Part shown: in pieces, positions 33,741 through 46,800 of the stretch
Layout of the letters: each line of letters begins with the position of its first letter
Numbering within the stretch: position 1 is the stretch's first letter
Assembly (NCBI GenBank): GCA_947579605.1
Contig: OX388329.1
Location: 22,028,299-22,092,298 of the forward strand
Length of the DNA: 64,000 nucleotides
Reading direction: 5' to 3'
DNA from: Athripsodes cinereus
Taxonomy: Eukaryota; Arthropoda; Insecta; Trichoptera; Leptoceridae
Notes under the pieces: generated by a model
Database searches by the model: none
Told to the model about the DNA's origin: nothing
Seen by the model: only the letters and a program-made list of their open reading frames with translations
Program-made: the position numbers and the translations under genes

Positions 33741-36085
33741 TAATTTACTTAATGTAATTTTTGTTGTAAATATTTGTCTATGTCTATTTCTTGATCAGTG
33801 ATTTAGATCAAGATAAATACAGTTGTATTTTTATTGAATTCTCGATATACTTACTTCTTACACATCAACCAAAAAGTAAAAAATGCAACAATTTTCCTAT
33901 AAAAACAACACTCGCCTTATGCAAAGATTGTCGTTAGTTATGTGATACATATTACATTATAATCATAACTTACTAAATATCTCAATAACTCCTACATAAA
34001 CTATTTTTAACTTTCACTACCTTATAAAAATATTCATTATATACCTACTTTACAATTATTTAAGAGACGTTTAGCGTTGCAAATGAAATCTTTATGAATA
34101 AAAAATAGTTACTGCTTTTAATAACATACAAACTTACCGCTGTCTTATATAAAAAAGCATGATTTTCTCCATAGTGCACAACACAATATAATATTTATAC
34201 TACTACACATATCTTCCTATGTGAAAAAAAAACAAAAACTGTTACACTCTTATGGCGCTCAACGTGGAATAATTGATAACTATATTGTTTTGTTCCTAAT
34301 ACAATGTTACATAATAATAAAGTGAAGGTTTTTTTAAATAATTTTGTTTTATGTACATTATGTTTCAGTTTTTAAATTCATTCAATAATTAAGTTTAATC
34401 ATTCAATGTCACAGACGACTCTTACGTTTATGTGCAATTTTATAATATAATTTAAACGTATCAAGAGCTGTTTAGTGTGATAAAAGCCCAATCCACAAAC
34501 CCAATAATTTTTAATTCTATCGTTTTATGAACATCTGATATCTTATATTTTATTGTGCATCGAATACCTAACATAAATTTGGTACTACATATATCAAAGT
34601 AATAAGGCTATACATCTTTTTTTATTGAAATATATTCAGAGAAATTTATTGATTTGTACAATTATTTTAATAAGTTCCAAGTAAATTTATGTTGTTTATC
34701 TGTCAAAATTTGGTATTTTAGTTATGAAAATAAACAATGCGAATAGATATTGTTTTTATAAACCTTGAAAGAATTAGGTTTTTGTGATATTAAACAGCTC
34801 ATTATACAATTAACATTTAAGAAATGTTAAATTATATTGATTGTGTGTTAATTAATAAAAGCAGGGTACCCGTTATCTGTGTTTGTGAAAAACAAAAAAA
34901 AAAAAAATAATATTAAAAATTAATATGTCTTGTAGGTAACAATTTTTTTGAAGACTGTTTTTTTTTTTGCTATAGTTATTAAATGTAGATCCAATGATTG
35001 TACACCATCAATATAATGAAAAAAAATCCACAAAATATTTAAATTAAACAATGATAATGGAGGCAAACTCAAATATGAAATCTTATAGCCCAAAATACAG
35101 TTAGACTTGTCTTGAAATCTAAATAAAAACTTATAATTTTCTATTCTTGTTGAAGAATCTTGAAAGTGATATCATAACTACATACCACAGACATGCTGTT
35201 GGTGATTCTAACTGAAATATAAATACATATATAAACATTTTGTTTAGTATTATTTTGAGAATATTTTTTTCATCATTATCGGTTATTTTATTACTTCATT
35301 ATTATATAATTTTTTTTATATTTATTAAATTATTATTATAATATGTCATATACCATTATTGTTTTCGTTAATTGTTTCCATATAAATGGTACACGGGAAA
35401 AACACGTGGAGTTAGTAATCGATAGTTTGACAAAAACAACATTTTAGTTTAAGAACGCCACAGCTAATGAAAGTAGCATCAAACTTTATGATGAATTTTG
35501 ACAATGATGAACACACTTTGGTCATTGTTAATGTTTTGCGATAGGATATTCAACATATTTTTCCAAACTTACAAATCCCGCTTGTTCTTTTAGTGTATCC
35601 AACATATAAATATTTGTTACATTCATAATAATATAATACTGCTTGATTTACGGATAATAGTCATTGATTTACTTAAATGTTTATGGCTTTAGCACTGACT
35701 GCAGATGAATTATCATGTGGCAAATTATTTATACCTATTAATGAAATGAAATGAATATTTGGATGATTTTTATGGATTAATAATATGTAAGCTTTTGTTT
35801 TTTTTACTAATATTTTTATGTGTGCAACATTTATGATTATTATATACAAATAATAAAAAGATTACATAGAATATTTTTTTTTTTCACTTCATGTACCCAT
35901 TTCCTTGAGAACATACTGATTGGATTATATTGGTGGGGATGTTAAGTCCTATGCATATAATATTCCTTAAACTGATTCATAAATATCAGACTTTTCCATT
36001 TCCTACTAAACGGAGTTAGCACAACCTATCTTTTGTGCAGTTGATGTAAAAGATGTGAATATTCAGCAAAATATGAAAAATGGGC
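33741..36085. other. Non-coding, AT-rich downstream flank
   Basis: No open frame or recognised repeat. Homopolymer A and T runs only. Part may still be transcribed if a later polyadenylation site is used. Confidence 0.55.
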
Positions 36086-36205
36086 TAGTTGGAAGAGATC
36101 CTTTGAAATAAACTCGCCCTCTGTATATTGATTGTATTTAATTCGAACGTATAACTTATAATTATGAAATTGTTTGTAATCACAGTAAAGAACAAATAAA
36201 ACTAT
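36086..36205 (+). repeat. LINE 3' tail (TTAGTTGGAAGA family)
   Basis: GCTAGTTGGAAGAGATCCTT, AATAAACTCGCCCTCTGTAT and AGTAAAGAACAAATAAAACT. Confidence 0.55.
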
Positions 36206-36485
36206 AATATAGTATATTATACGTTATTCGATAAATAAAAAAAATGTATAGAACAATTAACACAATATTTGATTAGTCTGGTGTCTGCTTATTTATGTTT
36301 GCAACAGAAAAAGAAAATAAATAAGAGGACGGAATAAATTCATTTCAATATCTCCAATTTGCTCTCTTATCGAATATCAGCAAGGCCCAAAAACTGTGCT
36401 CATGAATCATAGACACGACGTTTCGAACCAAACTGACAAAGGATGGTTCACATAAAGTTTCTCATAAAATAAAGTGAGTGTACTT

Positions 36486-36959
36486 AAGGGGCGTTCACAT
36501 TTGTTCACTTTCAGTGATCCTCCAAGATGAACAGATGTGAACAGGCGTTTCATCGCTAGTGATCACTAGCGATGACGGAGGAAAGAGATTACCACTCGTC
36601 ATAATTTTGATGAAAGGTCCTTTCACTGAAACGACCATAAACAAGTTTTATCTTATTATTTGTTTAATTCTCTATGAATTTGTATTGAATGTCAGAATCA
36701 TGAACAAAATTATTATGCAGTCGAGAGCTATATTAATTTATTTTAAGTGTTATTTTTCATTTTTTGTATTTGTTTATTTATTTTATACGAAAATACGTCA
36801 AACTACATTCAACATGAGTGATGATCAACATGAGAGAGTGTTGACATGGCAGTGAAAGCATAGGATGAACAAATGTGAACAGACGTGTTCACTTTCGATG
36901 AACAGGTTTGACCCTGACACTGTATGATCATTCAAAGTGAAGCAATGTGAATGCTACTT
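36486..36959. mobile_element. MITE with GCGTTCACATTTGTTCAC-type ends
   Basis: Left end 36486-36519 and right end 36926-36959 are inverted copies (CGTTCACATTTGTTCACTTT against its diverged partner). Inside is a perfect 24-base palindrome at 36551-36574 and a tiny frame MSDDQHERVLTWQ* at 36814-36855 that might be a transposon protein remnant. Same style of ends as 8109-8650. Confidence 0.55.
36551..36574. repeat. Perfect 24-base palindrome
   Basis: CATCGCTAGTGA followed at once by its reverse complement TCACTAGCGATG, with no spacer. Lies just inside the left end of the MITE. Confidence 0.9.
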
Positions 36960-38261
36960 CACATACACGTGTTTTCCTTCCACATAGGTAATCTGAACAG
37001 AAAAAAAATTATATAATTTTAAGATAAGAAACATTGAATTTGAAACCTCAATTCATTTTTTGGTAGAAAACTTTGCACGTTTTTTTTTAAATTAAATTCA
37101 AGTTATTGGTGATATTTTAGTGTCAAATAAATAAGCTCAGTAATATATTTATTTGACTTGTCATTAATAAAAAATTGGGTGCAAAAACAAGTCATATTTT
37201 TAGATCATAACAATTTTTGTGATCTTATCTTAATTTGTATGATATTTCAATCTACCTAAATAAAGAACTAAAAGTAACCAGTATAATTAAAACAAAAAAA
37301 ATATTGTAATAGATAATGCTGGATTTTTCCAATTTACCTAGTATGTGTATTGGAATGGAGACAACATGATGGCATCATTATAATTAATTTTGTCAAAAAT
37401 TGGAGCTACGTTATTTGCATATTAAGGTATCGATATGCAAAATATGAAAGATTTTTCTTTAAAATATTATGCACGCCCGTGTGTAACGATTGGCATGCAG
37501 ATAAAAGCATTTTTTTTAACGTATTTTGGTGAAAAACAATGAAGTTGTTTATGATTTAAAAATTAAATTCCAATATTTTGTTTCGATAATATTAACATAA
37601 TATTATTACTTTGTATGGAGTGGAGATTAAAGTCTATTTTTATAATTCAAATTTTATAGTTATAAAGCGGTGTAAAACTAAAATCTTTGAAAAGTTGTAT
37701 TAAAAATACAATGAACAAATTTAAAATTATTCCGAAATGACGTCCATATATATTTTTTAATGCAGGTTAAGTGAGAAAACTGGTTATTCTTAAAATCGGC
37801 AATAATTTTGGGCCTTAACCAAATGTTATATTTTTTTCATATGGCAACATTTATCTCTATGGTTTGATTACCATTGGTTGAAATATTATCCAATCACCAT
37901 GGACAATTGTGGCGCGCTTCTGTTAATATTCGAATTGTTCAACGTGGAACGAGTTCTGAATATCTTGTGGGTTGTGCAACATTGTGAATCACAAATTATT
38001 CAAACTTATGTATCTACTACTCGTAAACAAATAATCACAGATATTATTTTAACCAGAGATATGTTATAAGAATTCCTATTACATATCACTGATTTTAACA
38101 CTTTTTTTTAATATTCAATATATAAAACAAAAGAATCACATTATATTGTTAATAATAATATAATAAGCAATTTCTAAAATGTATTGAAGTGTAGAATAAG
38201 CTTGTTATTCCGTTGGTACAAGTTTATTATTGCATTTGTTTTAGGGCCATGTATATATTTT
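36960..38261. other. Non-coding, AT-rich
   Basis: No gene seen. CCAGAGATATGTTATAAG at 38053 recurs at 56703, hinting at one more low-copy repeat. Confidence 0.5.
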
Positions 38262-38425
38262 ATGTTATTGGAGCGGTTACGTGGAATCGCCTACCGGTGC
38301 CATTGAGAGTTAGTCGGACTGTCACCAGCTTCAGAAGCAAATTAAAAACTGAATTCTTCACTGGCGCCCTTGAGACGGTCCCTGGGACAGTTAAACGGCA
38401 TCAAAATAAAATCATCCAGAATCAT
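38262..38425 (+). pseudogene. Non-LTR ORF2 end, fifth family
   Basis: Reads AVTWNRLPVPLRVSRTVTSF then RSKLKTEFFTGALETV, the WN-LP--LR...F--KLK--LF ending seen in Jockey/CR1-like ORF2 proteins. After it the sequence GTTAAACGGCATCAAA is shared with 5540-5570 and 54710-54730. Confidence 0.55.
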
Positions 38426-38429
38426 CATC

Positions 38430-41333
38430 ATATTATATACCTTTATTAATAAATTGTATTGCATAGGTTATATTATCAGGTATATATAGTAAAACCTTTA
38501 ATTATAGAAACCTAATATTAATTAATGCAATTAATCATACAGTTTTTAGCTTTAATTGTATTAAAAGATTTAAAATAAATCGGTTAAAATAATAACGTAT
38601 ATACCTACCCAATAATATTTTTACATTGTTTTAATACAAGCGTAAGGAGATACTTTGTTGAAGTTAAGTAAGTAATACCCTAATACCACATATTAATTTG
38701 ATTGACATCGGTTAGAAGAGCTAACTAAAATAACAGAACAGTTATTGTAAACGGACAGCTACAATACATATTATTTACAAAACGGATTTGAATATGTGTA
38801 TATTAAGTTTCATCGTTAACTTTAGATTTTTTATGGTTATGGTATAGGAAGTATTAAAAATGGAATACAGGATCAAAGCTGCTATTAAAAAATCTTTCAA
38901 TACCACTATCCTTGTATGTACCTATTTCTTCACTGAATAATAATATAATAATACAGTGAACATGACAAAGTGATAGCCTTAAAATATTCAATGTGAAAAA
39001 ATGTTGTAGGTACCTACTTACAAATATTTTCAGGAATATGTTTTCTGCAAAAACTATTACTTGAAATGAATATAATTATGGTAGATTAACATTATTCTAT
39101 TGTAGAAAATTGCAAGCACTTCTCTCCTTGTACCAATAGATATATGAATTTAAAATATGAAATAATAAGTTTCATCGTATTAAAACATGTCTCGAAGTAT
39201 GACGAGCTTTTCCATAATTTCTTAGAAGAAAATAATCACGTCTAAGCGCTTTCTAATCCCTTCCATTCCCTTCTCCCGGGTGTCAATTCCAAAGCCAATT
39301 TCAAAGCTTTCAGCTTATTTGAAATGCTAAGCTATTATTTATATAAAATTAATATTCTATTGAAGTCTATGGTATATCTACTGCGCTCCGCGTGGAATAA
39401 TAAAGTAAATCCAATGAAAACGATATTTTATGTATTGAATTTCGGAGAAGACTGGATAGTCAATTCTCTGTGAAGATGCTTTTTATTATAGAATGTGAAT
39501 AATCTCGAGGTATATCTTTGTATAGAGGTATATAAAATAAATTATTAATATTAGGTATTATCATATCACATAATATATTTAATTGTTTAGGATATTGCAT
39601 CTACTATCTGTGTGTACGAAATATATAAATATTTTTGTTGTTGTAAAAAGTAAGCACATACCTAACGCTACCATTAAAGAAAGTTCCTTTTGGTAAGTAG
39701 CAAAAGAATGTATTATAGGTACCTATACCTATACACATTCTGTCAATGGTTGGAGGGCAATCATTATTTTAATATTGTAGTGGGTGTGATACCTCCGTAC
39801 CTAATTGTTATTGCAAGTAAAACAGTCCTGGTGACAATGCATAAAGTATTGTTACCAGGGACTGACCTCCGCCCTGAGGCCCCCTGTGGAATCACTCTCT
39901 TTCGGGATCTCCACAGGTGCGGAACTTAAAACCAATTGTGAAACTTAAAACCAACCGGAATACAAAACCAATTGTGATTTACCATTTAGTTAATTGAATA
40001 AATGTAGGTATAAAGAAGACATTAATCGAGTGATCATTTTTCCTGGTAAGACAATTCTCTCTTTTCCTTCTGATAAAGTAATGTATCTTCGTCAGTGACG
40101 AAGGAGGCAGGGCATTGTCCTGTACAAGCGGTAAGGATAGTATCCTTACCCGCTTCAATATTATATAGGCAGAAATTTGTAAAATATAATTTATAAAGCA
40201 TTGTCATCTTCAACTCATTTATGAGGTAGGTATACCATCATTTTCTTATAATATTCAAAGGCTACCTTGTTAGTCTATTGCTTACTTCATTTGTGGAATG
40301 AATAGTGATGATTTAGCTTTAAATAGATAGATAGTGTATTAAATTAAACAGAATGCATTAAATATATTTTTGGTGAAATATATGCAGAGTACCTTAGAGA
40401 TTGATAATGTATATAATATACCTAAGTATGAACGAATCGAAAGATCTAAGAATACGCGTTATTCGATTTGTGTTTTAACCTCTCTGTCTAATTAAGGGGA
40501 TGTATCTAAAACGTGAGGGGATAGATAGATAGATAGATATATACTATTGAAATAAAATTATTGTTTAAACGTCAGCGTATAGTTAGACGTGTGTGCATCT
40601 TCAGAATAATATCCAAGCAATGTTTTGACAGCTGTTGTTTTCAACGTACCTACATATAATACATAATAATAGTAAACTAGTAGGTATGTACTTTATATAT
40701 TATTATCTACAGTTGTAGGTATGTGTGTATACTAATACCGTATAATGCATTGTGCTCTGAGGCTTATTACCAAGTCGAGACGACTGAAGACAAACCAAAA
40801 TGGTAGATATATTGGATCAAAGACAATACCTACCTACCAACAAAATACTGATAGATATGTAACTAGTAGAAAAAAATAGGGTTGAATTTCTATACTTAGT
40901 TGCTCGTTGGTACCATACGGTTGCAACGTTATATATTATAGGTTACTCAACTAAATTTTTACATTTAGTAACAATGCAACTACGTGCAGGTAGGTATATT
41001 TATCAGTTTCAGCTGTAAATCAAATGTTTCACTTTGCACTTTTCACTATAGCATCATGCGTGAGACGATTAAATGTATCCGAAAAATTATATACAATATG
41101 GATTATTTATTACGATTATTATGATAATATTTATATGAATAGTAGGTGAATAAAATACAATATCAATCACTATTTGTCTATTCCCTTATTCTTCTAACTT
41201 ACTGTATAGGTAAAGATTGCATTAATACATTTGTTTACCTACTTAAAATACATAAGATTTGTATCTGATGCCTAGGTTTTATTTCGGATAACACCTCTAT
41301 GTACATTCATACATACATCTTCTTCCCCTTGTC
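38430..41333. other. Non-coding, AT-rich gene desert
   Basis: Apart from the hairpin/AAAACCAA block at 39823-39976 and a GATAGATAGATAGATA run near 40520, nothing is recognisable. TACCTACC-type motifs are frequent. Confidence 0.55.
39823..39976. repeat. Hairpin plus AAAACCAA repeats, possible retroelement 3' end
   Basis: CAGTCCTGGTGACAAT and ATTGTTACCAGGGACTG form a 16-bp hairpin at 39823-39864. A GC-rich block with CCTGTGGAATCACTCTC follows, then three copies of ACTTAAAACCAA/ATACAAAACCAA (39923-39975). GC patch plus a short-unit tail suggests a LINE 3' end, unproven. Confidence 0.35.
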
Positions 41334-41543
41334 CTAGTTGGGTCGGGGGCCAATTGCGCCTAGGTACCTCCTCCAGAGATCCCTGTCCACCGCTGCTTCC
41401 AGGACCTCTGGCCACTCCAAACCAAGCCTTTCAACACACAAGTTTGACATCTGCCCTTGCCAGCTTCTTCTAGGGCGGCCCACCGGTCTTCTGCCCTCTC
41501 CCACAGCCTCCAAAGATCTATGTTTAATTTTCAAATGTTTCAT
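41334..41543 (-). pseudogene. RT C-terminal fragment, third family
   Basis: The - strand reads EGRRPVGRPRRSWQGQMSN then LGLEWPEVLEAAVDRDLWRR and YLGAIGPRPN*. It carries the GRPRRSW...A-DR-LWRR pattern of non-LTR ORF2 ends. 69 codons, uninterrupted. Confidence 0.65.
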
Positions 41544-41799
41544 GATTAACTTTGTGGAGTTCTAGTATAAACAAAAATTAATTAGTACGTAGTAAATACA
41601 GTATTTTATTTTATTTAAATTTTATAACTAGGTATACATTTAACTTAATCGTAACATAAAACAAATATTATTTTATTATCATATTAAGGGACAATGAACT
41701 CACATGGATGAAGGTATTTAGGTAATATTTATTTATTTACAACAATCTTATCCGGCATGAGCATTTTACATGTTATACAAACATTACCTAAGTTATAGT

Positions 41800-41967
41800 A
41801 TATATCTTCTCCGAGAAATGAGTAAGAGGAATGGTGCTCGGAAACGTGGTTGACTGAGGATTAAATGGCAAAACCATAATTATAAACCAGATCCTCCATT
41901 CAGGAAATGGGTTGAGCATATTGAGGAATTGTACGACAGTGACGGAAGCAAAAAGTGTTCGCAAGGA
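41800..41967 (+). repeat. Possible endonuclease-RT linker fragment
   Basis: Encodes KPDPPFRKWVEHIEELYDSD, resembling the W-EYIEELYDS linker that precedes the RT domain in RTE-type elements. Ends where the CACTGAGAAAAA repeat begins at 41968. Short, so uncertain. Confidence 0.3.
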
Positions 41968-42060
41968 TACACTGAGAAAAATACTCAAAACGAATCATTG
42001 GTACGGTACTATCAGATTAGGACCAGAGATCGTACAAACGATTCATTGGTATAAATCTAC
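41968..42060. repeat. One-sided copy of the CACTGAGAAAAA MITE
   Basis: Starts TACACTGAGAAAAATACTC and contains ATCAGATTAGGACCAGAGAT and CGTACAAACGATTCATTGGT, matching the right half of the element at 57911-58107. Confidence 0.5.
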
Positions 42061-42724
42061 TATCTGAACTGAGACGTACCTATAAGTACCTATACAATAT
42101 GATCGTAATTATTCTAAATATGTTTGTTTTAAGTTTTACCTATTTATTTTAATTTATAAGTTAGTGATCTTCACATGCTAGTTAATATTAATGTTGGGTA
42201 ATGTTGATACTTTAGTAATAAAACGTTACAAGCAGTGCCTAGATATTGACAGTTTTTAAGATTTTTTCCTTACATCATGTCATTGGTTTTGAGAGGTTTG
42301 GGTTTTTAACTCTCATCTTTCAAACACATGATAATATTATGTTTTCTCGTATGACCTTTAATTACTAGGTTTATGCAACATTATGTCAAACCTTGTTACA
42401 TTCGAAGCCGGAATAGTTTTTGTACAGTTTTAGCGTCCAAAAACAAAAACCATACGGTCTTATTTACACACAGAGAATATATTTCTAATTCATAAACTAA
42501 TTAATATTATTCATGGTCGATGCTCCTATTATTCCACATATTAATTTTTCATACTAAATATTGAATGGTTCGGGATCGAAATTGGACATATCCATTTGTA
42601 GTTACATGTTAGTAGAGTAGAGACTATGAAGTAATTGAATTTTGACTGTTTTTATTAAAAACTCCAAAATTCTCTTTTATTTTTTAAATAAATTTCATAG
42701 GATTTAACTGTTTTCGAAAACGCA

Positions 42725-42852
42725 GTGTTTTATTTATTTTATTTGGTTACAATATTACAAAATAATACAGTGTCATATAAATATCAGTAACTTATACAAT
42801 TCAATGTACAGAGGGCGAGTTTATCGCTAAGATGCTATGTCTTCCAACTAAC
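42725..42852 (-). repeat. LINE 3' tail, reverse orientation
   Basis: The - strand begins GTTAGTTGGAAGACATAGCA then GCGATAAACTCGCCCTCTGT and runs into an A/T-rich end at 42725. Confidence 0.5.
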
Positions 42853-43021
42853 CCGGTTATTAAAATTGAAACAAAAAAACACATAGATACATATAAAAAC
42901 CCATATACATCAACAGTAATAGTAAAAAAAAAAAAAATAACACATGCAAGCAACAATATACTTATGGACACAATGTATTACAGTTATATAATTCCTGTTA
43001 TCATATTCTGCACAATAAAGT

Positions 43022-43200
43022 TTATTTTTTTTTTTTTTACGCGGCGGCAGAATTGCCATCCACACTTCTCAGCATTATACAACCAGATAAGTCTCCATAT
43101 GATCAGTCATGATCACACAAAAACTTAACAGTCTAATGCCGGGAAAAATTCACCTATCCAGATATACAGGATATCAAAGGATTAGGCTCAAAACGCGGGA
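43022..43200 (-). repeat. 3' UTR and A-tail of the R4/Dong-type copy
   Basis: Directly 3' of the Dong-like frame on the - strand. Ends in an A-rich tail (a T run at 43022-43038 on +) after the motif TGCCGCCGCGTAA. A second copy of the same 3' end lies at 59650-59760. Confidence 0.6.
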
Positions 43201-43782
43201 TCAAAATACCAGCATTGTGCCTGAAATATCTGTGTTCAGAAACCTTTTTACAATATTACAAGTGTTTATTATAATAGATTTTTGAATTTTAATGTACAAA
43301 TTAACCGGTAAATCTAATTTTTGTAAATTATTTATTAAAGATTTCGGAGTTACCCCTGTAGCTGACATGACTAAAGGTATTATATAAACGGACCTAGAAT
43401 GCCAAATATTTTTTATTTCTCCTGCTAGTTCTGTATATTTACGTATTTTTTCTGCGACGGTTGTTTGTATATTATGTGTATTTGGGACAGCGATGTCGAT
43501 TAGGTACGTTATTTTATTACGTTTATCATGTAATACTAAATCGGGTCTATTATGATGTATTTGTCTATCTGTTATTATGGTTTTATCATAATAGAGCCTA
43601 TAATTTTGATTTTCTAATACCTGTTCCGGGTTGTATTTATAATAAGGTATTACATTATTTGAGTTTAAAAGATTATGTTTAATAGCTAAATTTTGATGTA
43701 TAATTTTTGCTACATGATTATGTCTATAAGTATACTCAGTTTGAGCGAGAGTGGAACAACCCGAAACTATGTGTTGAAAAAA
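43201..43782 (-). pseudogene. R4/Dong-type non-LTR retrotransposon, C-terminal 193 codons
   Basis: Reading the - strand from 43782 to the TGA at 43203-43201 gives 193 codons without a stop, with no early ATG. It starts FFQHIVSGCSTLAQTEYTYR, with Cys/His residues in a knuckle-like spacing, then holds IHHNRPDLVLHDKRNK followed by TYLIDIAVPNT. The RPD...DIAVP pair matches the restriction-enzyme-like endonuclease domain found C-terminal to RT in the R2/R4/Dong group. After it come VTPKSLINNLQKLDLP and a short tail. RT itself is absent: the frame closes at a TAG where the flank becomes a run of ATT triplets (43785-43815). Dong elements are known to insert in TAA repeats, which fits that edge. Confidence 0.75.
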
Positions 43783-43815
43783 CTATTATTACATATTATT
43801 ATTATTATTATTACA

Positions 43816-46800
43816 GTATAATGAAAAGTAGATCATATATTGCAGCGTGCACATGCATAAGGGAAAGGGAAAAGGAATTAGGAATCAGATGCTAAATTCA
43901 ATGTAAGGAAATGATTTTTGATAGCTTGTCTGAAAGAATGGAAGGTTGTTATCATCCTGATTTTCGAAGGAAGATTGTTCCAACAGCGAGCTAGCGAGCA
44001 CCATGAACAAGGAATGAGTTAGACAAAAAGCTTGTACTGTGTGCTGGTATTGCCAGAAGACGCTCTCTGTTAGATCGCAAAGGTAAAGGTGTTATAGTAT
44101 TCGACACAAAGAATATGTCTACATACTTACACAAAAAATACATTTTTGGATATGTTCACTTTCTATCCAAACTACACATTATCTAGTATGTAGTTATGTT
44201 TTATTATCAAATTCTTCACTGTTCTCTTTCTTGTATTTGATGTAATTGTAAGGACTAAATGAAATCGTTTGCATATTTTTTTAACGTCTGTTGGAATAAG
44301 GTATGATCTCAGTAGGTACGAAATCACTCGCAAGCGAGAGGATGGCCTTAAGAAGAATAGAATAGAATATACCCACCTAAGTAGGTACATATGTATTTTA
44401 TTTTTCCGTAGAAGAGAAAGATTTTATTCCTTATCTAACTACATCCGGCATACTTCAGAACTACAAGGTAAAGGAATAAATTAGTATATCTTCAAAGTGA
44501 GTGTTATTGAATATTGGTGGTGATAACGCCCTTCTGTGAGCGCCGGAAGATTCTAGGAAGGGGGCGGTAGAAAGCAGATCAAGGTGATTGGGGAGTGCTA
44601 ACATAATTAAATTTAGAATGGTGGTGGCAGACAAATTAAATGCTGAGTTGTCGCTCTTGAAAAATCCTGGAGACACTTTTGTGGGGGCGCTAGATGTTCG
44701 TTGTTTCTCAAAATGAGAGGTGGTTGACATAGGGTTGGGAACCTATATTGTAGGTACATTAAATTTATATCATGATTTTGTGATCCATAATAATATAAGT
44801 ATGTAGAATTTATTATTATAGATCTATGTACGTTCCTACACGCATACGCACAACCAACAACGCCTCGTCGCTCGCTGAGTTTTGCTTCGGTCGTTTTGCG
44901 GCGTCGCTGTATCCGTTTTTCACCGGCTGTTGTTTACTTTGGAACAGCGCCCTAGTCACGGATAATGTGAAGCGTTACAATAAAGAGTACACACTGTGCC
45001 GCCATTTTGATGATCAAATTCATAAAGCGTCTGTGTACAAGCACACTTTCCTCTACACATATAAGTACCTAATGTATTACTGAATTGTATCGTGTCAAAA
45101 CTGTTCATTACTAAAGGGCACTAAAAAATACATTTTTGAAATAATATTTCAATAATGAAAAAAAAATCGAAACATGAAATTTTAAACTAATTAAACCCGG
45201 GGGTACCTAAATATTACTAATTAATCCTCTGTAATACTTCTATTAGTTTGAACATAGAAGAACATAGAATCCGTACAACTTTTAGTGAAATTTAGATTAC
45301 AAAACATTTCTCAGTTTGTGATCGGAATTGCTTGAAGCAGTGAGAAAGGTACCTATCTATCGTCGTAAGAAATTGTTTAAACATCAAAAATACGTTAATT
45401 TTTAAAGGGCGGGCGATATAGACATTTTATTACAATTTACGTTACATAAAATCAACATAATATTATGTATTTTTTTGTACGAGAGTTAAAGATCTGATTT
45501 TTTCTGTGGCAGAATCATTCACAAATGGATGCAGAGCCTATATACCTAAATAAATAACAAAAAAATAATCAAATCAAATAAAAAAAATTTAAGTACAATT
45601 TTCATCATATAGGTATACATTAAAACTGTACAAAAATATTTTACATATATATAAAATTTTCTATGGATCCACGAAACCTCTTATGTGTCAATTTAAAAAT
45701 AAAAGAAATATTGATACCAAATCATTGGAGCTACATCTACCGTTGAAATAACCTATACGCTGAGGCTTTCTTGAGAAAGTGATGGAGAGAAAATAAATCT
45801 CTTACATGTTGCTTTTTCTTGAATAATTCGTTAAAACTCATAAGTCTTTAAAAAATGATTTTGTGAAAATTTTAGAATTTTGCCTAGAAATACAATATAC
45901 CTACCTACATACTATAAAATTCCTTAGACCTTTCCACGTAATGAATCAAACACACAGAAAATGTCATCCAGCTAAACAGTTTCTTTGATCTCCAGAGAGA
46001 TCGTGATAAATAAATGCACGCAGAAAATTTCATGAATCTACCGACGATATTCTGTACTTTCATCAGCAATTATTACATATTATGTTGTCGTAGTGTCTAC
46101 TTCACTAGGTATTGAGATCATCAATACCTAAAACAGAATATCTTCAACTCAACCACTGATGACTGAAAGTCTAAGTACTTCTAATCCACTCTTAAAAATT
46201 ATTATATTATTTTTATAGAGCAATAAATAAAATTAATGTGAACAATCTGTGAAGTGTACCACAAGTAGAAGTAGTAATATTCAGTGAATAAAATTATGTA
46301 AGTATTGGTTTGTGAGAGCACGAGCGGCTAAATAAACACAAAATTATTGAACATGTGGTTAAGAAAAACAATATTTAGTAATATGTATCGAATGAAAGTA
46401 TCTCCGTGATACTAATAATATTAATAATAATGTGTTGAAGAATAATATAATAATTTTATTGTCATTGGATTTTTTGTGGGTTTTATTATTTCGGTATAAT
46501 ATTTCAGACTTTATGCTTTCATATAATTAAACTGATGTAGAAGATGTGTGTACCTTACATTGTTTGATTGTTAGGTTTCATCATTTTTTATTAGAATATA
46601 ATTTGTAGTACGAGTATATTAGGTATGAGAGATATCTCCAACACGAGTACCTACCTAGGAAAATAAGTACCTACCTAGTATGAGTAGTACGCTAATATTT
46701 TTATTCATAGGTAATAATAATAATAACAATTTATTCAATCAATATACGTACAAAACCAGAGACAATACATCACCAATATGGATACAATTATGTTGCAGCA

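Noticed and set aside
42832..43128. 98-codon plus-strand open frame
   Set aside because: It spans an inverted LINE tail and the 3' UTR of the Dong-like element; low complexity, with no protein similarity.
44461..44730. 89-codon minus-strand frame in a GC-richer block
   Set aside because: Serine/threonine-rich without any motif I know. It could be transposon-derived, but nothing supports a call.
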